From positions 1,116,001 through 1,180,000 of the forward strand of contig NZ_CP089293.1 of the NCBI RefSeq assembly GCF_021919345.1: DNA of 64,000 nt, read 5' to 3'. A program made the position numbers and the translations under genes. Below, in pieces: positions 59,628 through 64,000 of the stretch. The stretch is from Paenarthrobacter nicotinovorans. GTDB taxonomy: Bacteria > Actinomycetota > Actinomycetes > Actinomycetales > Micrococcaceae. Numbering within the stretch: the first letter of the stretch is position 1; every line of letters begins with the position of its first letter. A model generated the notes under the pieces. That model worked only from the letters and a program-made list of their open reading frames with translations. It searched no databases and had not been told where the DNA came from.

Positions 59628-60549
59628 GGTGGATGTACCTTTCCTGGATGAGCCCGCGGCGCGTCGCAGCGAGGGCAGCACCGTCCAAGCCATCGCCGAG
59701 CGGCGCCACCACCTCAATCCCAGCCGAAGCGAGGGACTTCCGCAAGAGCGCGGCAAAGAAGTCCGATCCCACCACTCCGCCCAGCAATGCCACGCGCCGT
59801 GACGTGCCGTCCCCGCCGGAGGCGAGCTCCACGGTGCGGGACAGGATGCGGCATGCCTCACCGACGATGCCATGCGCGACGGCGTCACCCGCCTCCGCTG
59901 CCTGCAGAACCAGCGGCGCGAACCGGGCCATCGCCCGGTAGAGGTTCTCCTGTTCGGCCAACCATCCCGGAAGGAGTTCCGGCGACTCGACCAGCGCCCC
60001 TGCCGCGGCCGACAAAGACGTGGAGGGACCGCCGTCGTGCGCTTCGAGGACTGCCTGCAGACCCCGCTGGCCGATCCAGCGGCCGCTGCCGCGGTCACCC
60101 AGATACGGTCCCCAACCGTCGGCCCGGTGCAGGACCCCGGCTTCATCAAAGCGGAAGGCAACGGCGCCCGTGCCGACAATCAACGTAGTGCCCGGGGCGC
60201 CCTGGAGTGCGCCGAGCTGGGCGGCCGTGGCGTCGGACAGGACAGCTGCGGGGACGCTGAAGCGCTGCGACAACAGGGTGGCCAGTTCCTGGGCCTTCGT
60301 CTCGGAAGCTGCCACGCCCGCTACGGCCGCCCCGACGCTGGTGACCACACCGAGGGGAAGAGCGGGCGGAAGCAGGGCGACAGTTTCAAGGAGCAGCTCG
60401 AACGCCAGTGTGGGGCCATTCTCCACGTGGACGCCGGGAAAACCGTGTTGGTCTGCGGCGCCCAGCAGCTCAGTTCCGCGGCGCAATTCCACGCGGCAGC
60501 GGCTCTTTCCTACATCGGCAACAAGAACGACATCGTTGGGCGCTTCCAT
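59602..60549 (-). CDS. BadF/BadG/BcrA/BcrD-type N-acetylhexosamine kinase (MurK-like)
   Basis: 315 aa of the ASKHA fold: phosphate-1 loop VLVADVGKSRCRVEL, VLSDATAAQLGALQG, phosphate-2 loop TTLIVGTGAVAF, GWGPYLGDRGSGRWIGQRGL, and adenosine motif RVALLGGVVGSDFF. This family includes GlcNAc kinases and the Clostridium MurK MurNAc/GlcNAc kinase. First gene of the kinase-murQ-MFS operon, so it most likely supplies MurNAc-6-P to MurQ. Confidence 0.93.
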   Translation of the reverse strand: MEAPNDVVLVADVGKSRCRVELRRGTELLGAADQHGFPGVHVENGPTLAFELLLETVALLPPALPLGVVTSVGAAVAGVAASETKAQELATLLSQRFSVPAAVLSDATAAQLGALQGAPGTTLIVGTGAVAFRFDEAGVLHRADGWGPYLGDRGSGRWIGQRGLQAVLEAHDGGPSTSLSAAAGALVESPELLPGWLAEQENLYRAMARFAPLVLQAAEAGDAVAHGIVGEACRILSRTVELASGGDGTSRRVALLGGVVGSDFFAALLRKSLASAGIEVVAPLGDGLDGAALAATRRGLIQERYIHRDGTNWPD

Positions 60550-60572
60550 GGCTCAACCCTATGTTGCATGTC

Positions 60573-60633
60573 GTTGTGGGGCCGGCTTTGCGTGCCATTG
60601 TTCGGATATCAGGCGCAGACCGGGCCTCGCAAC
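60573..60633. repeat. REP-like hairpin element, copy 1
   Basis: GTTGTGGGGCC (60573-60583) and GGCCTCGCAAC (60623-60633) form an 11-bp stem with G-U pairing, with a GC-rich interior similar to the two copies after the DUF559 gene (GGCGCAGACCGGGCC here, GGCGCGCAGAGCGGGCC there). It lies upstream of the DUF559 gene. Confidence 0.7.
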
Positions 60634-60721
60634 GCCCTGTGGAGGAGGGGTCGCCCCGGCTCGGAGGGACGAATCTGTGGATAACTGAATGTTGGATATC
60701 GTTTTTCGGGAGCATGGTTGA

Positions 60722-61651
60722 ATGCGAAATCCGACACCCTTGCCAGCTTCCCTTGATCCCGGTGGCTTCCTCGTGAAAGACGCCTACGCCGAGGGAGTCC
60801 CGCGATGGCGCCTTCAGACCGGCGACCTCATCACCCCCAGCAGGGGCCTACGAGTGCCAAGAACCGGCGAGCACGACCTTGAGTTGCTGGGCCGGTTGCA
60901 CTCCTCAGTGACGCCACGGAGCGCCGTGAGCCATGTGACCGCCGCCCTTCTGTGGTCCATTCCGCTGCCCCTTTATCTGGAGGAGGAAGGCCGCAGCGGC
61001 CTGATCCATGTCACTCGACGCCAGGAGATAGGCCGCGTAAAACGTCGGGGAGTGGTTGGGCATCGGGCTCCACTCCTGGCCAGGGATGTCCGGGTCTTCA
61101 AGGGCATCAACCTGACATCTCCGGAGTGGACGTGGGTGGATCTCGCGCGACACATGGGCCGGGCTTCCCTCGTAGCCTCCGGCGACTACTTGCTGGCGCG
61201 GACGAACCCGCTTTCTTCGATCGATGCCATCCAGGAAGTCATTGACCGGCGTCCCAAGGTAAAGGGAATCCGGATTGCTCGAGAGGTCCTGCCGCTGTTG
61301 CGCCCAGGAGTGGACTCACCGCAGGAGTCCCGCTTGCGCGTGATGATCGACGACGCCGGTCTGCCGGAGCCGGCGGTTAGCCGGCCGATCTTCGACGAGC
61401 GTGGAATCTACATTTCCACGCCCGACCTGCAGTACGAGGAGTACAAGATTGCTCTCGAATATGAGGGTGACCATCATCGGAGTGACCCGGTGCAATGGGG
61501 TAAGGACATTGAACGTGATGACCGGCTCCGGGCCATGGGGTGGATCGTGCTGAGGTTCTCGCAGGTCCAGATGCATGCCGGCTGGGCACATTCCGAGCGG
61601 AAGATCAGGGATGCCCTGAGTTCGCGCGGGTGGCTGCGACTGCCGTCGTGA
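60722..61651 (+). CDS. DUF559/Vsr-like endonuclease-fold protein
   Basis: 309 aa. An N-terminal winged-helix-like part ([33 protein letters not shown]) resembles AbiEi-type antitoxin domains. The C-terminal 80 residues ([55 protein letters not shown]) carry the D...EYEG.HH...Q pattern of DUF559/Vsr-like nucleases. This family is very common in Actinobacteria, often in many copies, with no proven role. It is bracketed by REP-like hairpins. Confidence 0.85.
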   Translation: MRNPTPLPASLDPGGFLVKDAYAEGVPRWRLQTGDLITPSRGLRVPRTGEHDLELLGRLHSSVTPRSAVSHVTAALLWSIPLPLYLEEEGRSGLIHVTRRQEIGRVKRRGVVGHRAPLLARDVRVFKGINLTSPEWTWVDLARHMGRASLVASGDYLLARTNPLSSIDAIQEVIDRRPKVKGIRIAREVLPLLRPGVDSPQESRLRVMIDDAGLPEPAVSRPIFDERGIYISTPDLQYEEYKIALEYEGDHHRSDPVQWGKDIERDDRLRAMGWIVLRFSQVQMHAGWAHSERKIRDALSSRGWLRLPS

Positions 61652-61712
61652 GTTGTGGGGCCTGGTGTGCGTTCCATGTGGGAAGGATGGCGCGCAGAGC
61701 GGGCCCCACAAC
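61652..61712. repeat. REP-like hairpin element, copy 2
   Basis: GTTGTGGGGCC (61652-61662) and GGCCCCACAAC (61702-61712) form a perfect 11-bp stem. It begins at the stop codon of the DUF559 gene. Confidence 0.82.
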
Positions 61713-61725
61713 GGGGGTGGCGAAT

Positions 61726-61784
61726 TTGTGGGGCCTGGTGTGCGTCCCATATCGGAAGGATGGCGCGCAGAGCGGGCCCCGCAA
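61726..61784. repeat. REP-like hairpin element, copy 3
   Basis: TTGTGGGGCC (61726-61735) pairs with GGCCCCGCAA (61775-61784). It is a near-identical direct repeat of copy 2, with the shared interior AAGGATGGCGCGCAGAGCGG. Confidence 0.82.
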
Positions 61785-61845
61785 CGGGGTGCCGAAATCC
61801 AGGAGCGAAGACGCAAAAGCGGGGTGCCAACGAAACACGATAAAC

Positions 61846-61893
61846 TCTCCGTATCCCCACCACCCGCGACATCTACGCGAACTAAGACGGAGA
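61846..61893 (+). promoter_or_regulatory. purH leader inverted repeat covering ribosome site
   Basis: TCTCCGT (61846-61852) is complementary to ACGGAGA (61887-61893), which contains the GGAG ribosome site of purH. Pairing would hide the ribosome site. No known purine riboswitch class is recognised. Confidence 0.4.
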
Positions 61894-61898
61894 CTTTT

Positions 61899-63569
61899 GT
61901 GAGCTTGACGCAGCTTGACCGTGTTCCCATCCGCCGTGCACTGATCTCGGTTTACGACAAGACGGGACTGGAGGAGCTCGCGAAGGGCCTGCACGCAGCA
62001 GGCGTCGCCATTGTTTCCACCGGCTCCACCGCCAAGAAGATTGCCGCCGCAGGCATCCCGGTCAAGGAAGTCGAAGAAGTCACCGGCTCCCCGGAAATGC
62101 TGGACGGCCGGGTCAAGACCCTGCACCCCCGCGTGCACGGCGGCATCCTGGCCGACCGTCGCGTTCCGGCGCACATGGACACCCTTGCCGGCATGGAGAT
62201 CGAAACCTTCGACCTCGTGGTGGTGAACCTGTACCCGTTCGTCGAGACCGTGAAGTCCGGCGCGGCGCAGGATGACGTCGTGGAGCAGATCGACATCGGA
62301 GGCCCGGCCATGGTGCGTTCGGCCGCGAAGAACCACGCCGCCGTCGCCATCGTCACGGACCCGAACTTCTACGGTGCCGTTGTCGACGCCGCTGCGCACG
62401 GCGGTTTCGACCTGAACACCCGTCGCCGCCTGGCTGCCAAGGCCTTCGCGCACACGGCCAGCTACGACAACGCTGTTGCCTCCTGGACCGCCAGCCAGTT
62501 CCTGGACGAAGACGGCGACGGCGTCATTGACTGGCCCGCCTACGCCGGCTTGGCCTTGGAGCGCTCCGAGGTCCTCCGCTACGGCGAAAACCCGCACCAG
62601 CAGGCTGCCCTCTACGTGGACAAGGCCGCTCCGGCGGGCATCGCCCAGGCCGACCAGCTGCACGGCAAGGCAATGAGCTACAACAACTTCGTCGACGCCG
62701 ATGCCGCCCTCCGCGCAGCGTTCGACTTCGCCGAGCCCGCCGTTGCAGTGGTCAAGCACGCCAACCCGTGCGGTGTCGCCGTCGGTTCCGCTGACGCGGC
62801 CGACCCGATCGCCGACGCCCACGCCAAGGCACACGCCTGCGACCCCGTCTCAGCTTTCGGTGGCGTCATCGCTGCCAACCGCACCGTGACTGCAGGCATG
62901 GCCCGCACCGTTGCCGACATCTTCACCGAGGTCGTCATCGCACCTGACTTCGAGCCCGAAGCCGTGGAGATCCTCTCCAAGAAGAAGAACATCCGCCTGC
63001 TCGCCCTGCCCGAGGGCTATGGCCGCTACCCGTCCGAGATGCGCCAGGTTTCCGGTGGTGTCCTGGTCCAGATGAGCGACAAAGTGGACGCAGAGGGCGA
63101 CAACCCCGCCAACTGGACCCTTGCTGCCGGCGAAGCCGCTGACGCCGCCACCCTCGCGGACCTCGCATTTGCCTGGACTGCCTGCCGCGCTGCCAAGTCC
63201 AACGCCATCCTGATCGCCAACCACGGTGCTGCCGTGGGCATCGGCATGGGCCAGGTCAACCGCCTGGACTCCTGCCGCCTTGCCGTGGAGCGCGCCAACA
63301 CGCTGGGCGTCCAGGTGGAGTCCGACGTCGAAGGTGCCGGCGGCGCGTCCAACGCCAGCGGTGCCAACGCACCGGAACGGGCACGCGGCGCGGTTGCAGC
63401 CTCCGACGCGTTCTTCCCGTTCGCTGACGGCCTGCAGATCCTGATCGACGCCGGTGTCCGCGCCGTCGTCCAGCCCGGTGGCTCGGTCCGCGACGAGGAA
63501 GTCATCGCCGCAGCCAACGCTGCCGGCATCACGATGTACTTCACCGGCGCACGCCACTTCTTCCACTAG
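61899..63569 (+). CDS. purH: Bifunctional AICAR formyltransferase/IMP cyclohydrolase
   Basis: 556 aa from GTG 61899 (GGAG 6 bp upstream); the open frame extends further left through the hairpin repeats but those are non-coding. N-terminal MGS-like cyclohydrolase ([51 protein letters not shown]) and C-terminal transformylase ([66 protein letters not shown]). Catalyses the last two steps to IMP. A strong terminator follows. Confidence 0.98.
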   Translation: MSLTQLDRVPIRRALISVYDKTGLEELAKGLHAAGVAIVSTGSTAKKIAAAGIPVKEVEEVTGSPEMLDGRVKTLHPRVHGGILADRRVPAHMDTLAGMEIETFDLVVVNLYPFVETVKSGAAQDDVVEQIDIGGPAMVRSAAKNHAAVAIVTDPNFYGAVVDAAAHGGFDLNTRRRLAAKAFAHTASYDNAVASWTASQFLDEDGDGVIDWPAYAGLALERSEVLRYGENPHQQAALYVDKAAPAGIAQADQLHGKAMSYNNFVDADAALRAAFDFAEPAVAVVKHANPCGVAVGSADAADPIADAHAKAHACDPVSAFGGVIAANRTVTAGMARTVADIFTEVVIAPDFEPEAVEILSKKKNIRLLALPEGYGRYPSEMRQVSGGVLVQMSDKVDAEGDNPANWTLAAGEAADAATLADLAFAWTACRAAKSNAILIANHGAAVGIGMGQVNRLDSCRLAVERANTLGVQVESDVEGAGGASNASGANAPERARGAVAASDAFFPFADGLQILIDAGVRAVVQPGGSVRDEEVIAAANAAGITMYFTGARHFFH

Positions 63570-63638
63570 TCCCCACCGCCGCCCTAACCTCGCTGCGCTT
63601 CGGCCAGGGAACCCGGGCGGCGTGGGCCCACAACGGAA

Positions 63639-63680
63639 ACGGCGGCCGCCCCCGGAAGGGGACGGCCGCCGTCGTTGTTA
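63639..63680. terminator. Terminator between purH and protease gene
   Basis: ACGGCGGCCG pairs with CGGCCGCCGT around a CCC-GGAA-GGG inner hairpin, followed by CGTTGTT. It sits between convergent genes and likely works for both. Confidence 0.75.
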
Positions 63681-63700
63681 ACAGGGACTTGCTACATCAG

Positions 63701-64000
63701 TTACGAAGCCGCAGCGGTGTTGTAGGTGGACTGGATTACGGTGCCCCAGTAAGGGCCGTACATGGTGCTGGAGTTGCTGCCGTAGCCGTAGCTGTTGACG
63801 GAGTTCTGGTAGCCGCTGGAGCTGTTGCCGATGAACCACGGACCGCCCGAGGAACCACCGGTCATGTTGCAGGGGATGCCCTGCGTGGCGAACTGCGGGT
63901 TGTAGGGATCGTTAGTGGCGGTGCCGGAGCAGCTCTTCAGCGATTCGCCGTTGAAGGGTGAGGCTGCCGGGTAGCCGAAGGACTTGTAGCTCAGGCCGCG
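63701..64000 (-). CDS. Trypsin-like serine protease, C-terminal part (cut by window edge)
   Basis: 100 codons visible; the frame is open to the window end, so the N-terminus lies to the right. GIPCNMTGGSSGGPWFIG holds the catalytic serine motif GxSGGP, flanked by a likely disulfide pair (LKSCSGT and IPCNMT). The C-terminus is Ser/Tyr/Asn/Gly-rich (SSSGYQNSVNSYGYGSNSSTMYGPYWG). It matches secreted S1-type endopeptidases of Actinobacteria. His and Asp residues of the triad would be outside the window. Confidence 0.9.
   Translation of the reverse strand, partial: RGLSYKSFGYPAASPFNGESLKSCSGTATNDPYNPQFATQGIPCNMTGGSSGGPWFIGNSSSGYQNSVNSYGYGSNSSTMYGPYWGTVIQSTYNTAAAS

Noticed and set aside
61653..61898. 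N-terminal extension of purH through the hairpin repeats
   Set aside because: Homology starts at the GTG at 61899 with its own GGAG; the upstream frame merely runs open through palindromic repeats.
1..64000. tRNA, rRNA, known riboswitches, replication origin, complete insertion sequences or prophage
   Set aside because: None could be recognised on either strand by reading; absence is not proven without covariance-model searches.

Overview
The window looks like chromosomal DNA of a high-GC actinobacterium of the Micrococcaceae, most likely Arthrobacter or Paenarthrobacter. The signs are strong G/C third positions, frequent GTG and TTG starts, an HspR/Hsp20 pair, DinB/mycothiol-type and ANTAR proteins, and actinobacterial purN and purH. 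No tRNA or rRNA gene was recognised. One gene is cut at each window edge: an ABC permease on the left and a trypsin-like protease on the right.

Layout. 1-4201: carbohydrate ABC uptake operon (two permeases, Tat-exported binding protein, YesL). 4318-5582: AT-richer matrixin-type metalloprotease and lipoprotein. 5666-8831: small stress, detoxification and acetyltransferase genes. 8990-15423: glycoside module with a GH3 glucosidase divergent from Gfo/Idh/MocA oxidoreductase, DUF6807, cupin and LacI genes. 15413-19874: LysR and nitrilase-family amidohydrolase, GAF-ANTAR regulator, DHA2 MFS exporter. 20011-27722: TerC, several small regulator/effector pairs (HTH plus membrane protein, ArsR plus AHSA1, MarR plus EamA) and a serine-hydrolase lipoprotein. 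28210-32802: restriction-modification island (unknown gene, NaeI-type endonuclease, HNH nuclease, C5 cytosine methyltransferase) bounded by a 13-bp direct repeat and abutting a decapitated amino-acid permease. 33784-39315: RibD-like reductase, unknown helical protein, flavin monooxygenase, cold-shock gene with a structured leader.

39386-46257 is the most unusual part. A small secreted bacteriocin-like peptide and a two-gene ABC transporter face a large ATPase-LuxR regulator followed by an amino-acid permease. Three arrays of CACCTAG-type boxes lie around these genes. Each array is 92-93 bp long, has five positions spaced 21-22 bp (two helical turns), and has one degenerate inner box. I read this as a regulator-plus-binding-array system, possibly controlling peptide production and export.

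46251-53951: MarR/SRPBCC operon with a 41-bp operator-like palindrome, Excalibur-domain lipoprotein, uridine-kinase-like protein, UDP-glucose dehydrogenase plus glycosyltransferase, HspR/Hsp20, J-domain protein. 53998-54613: non-coding tandem repeats (six 38-bp units, three 41-bp units). 54839-63569: DUF6350 membrane protein, purN and purH. purN and purH are separated by an apparently PTS-independent N-acetylmuramate operon (kinase, murQ, MFS) and by a DUF559/Vsr-like gene bracketed by hairpin repeats.
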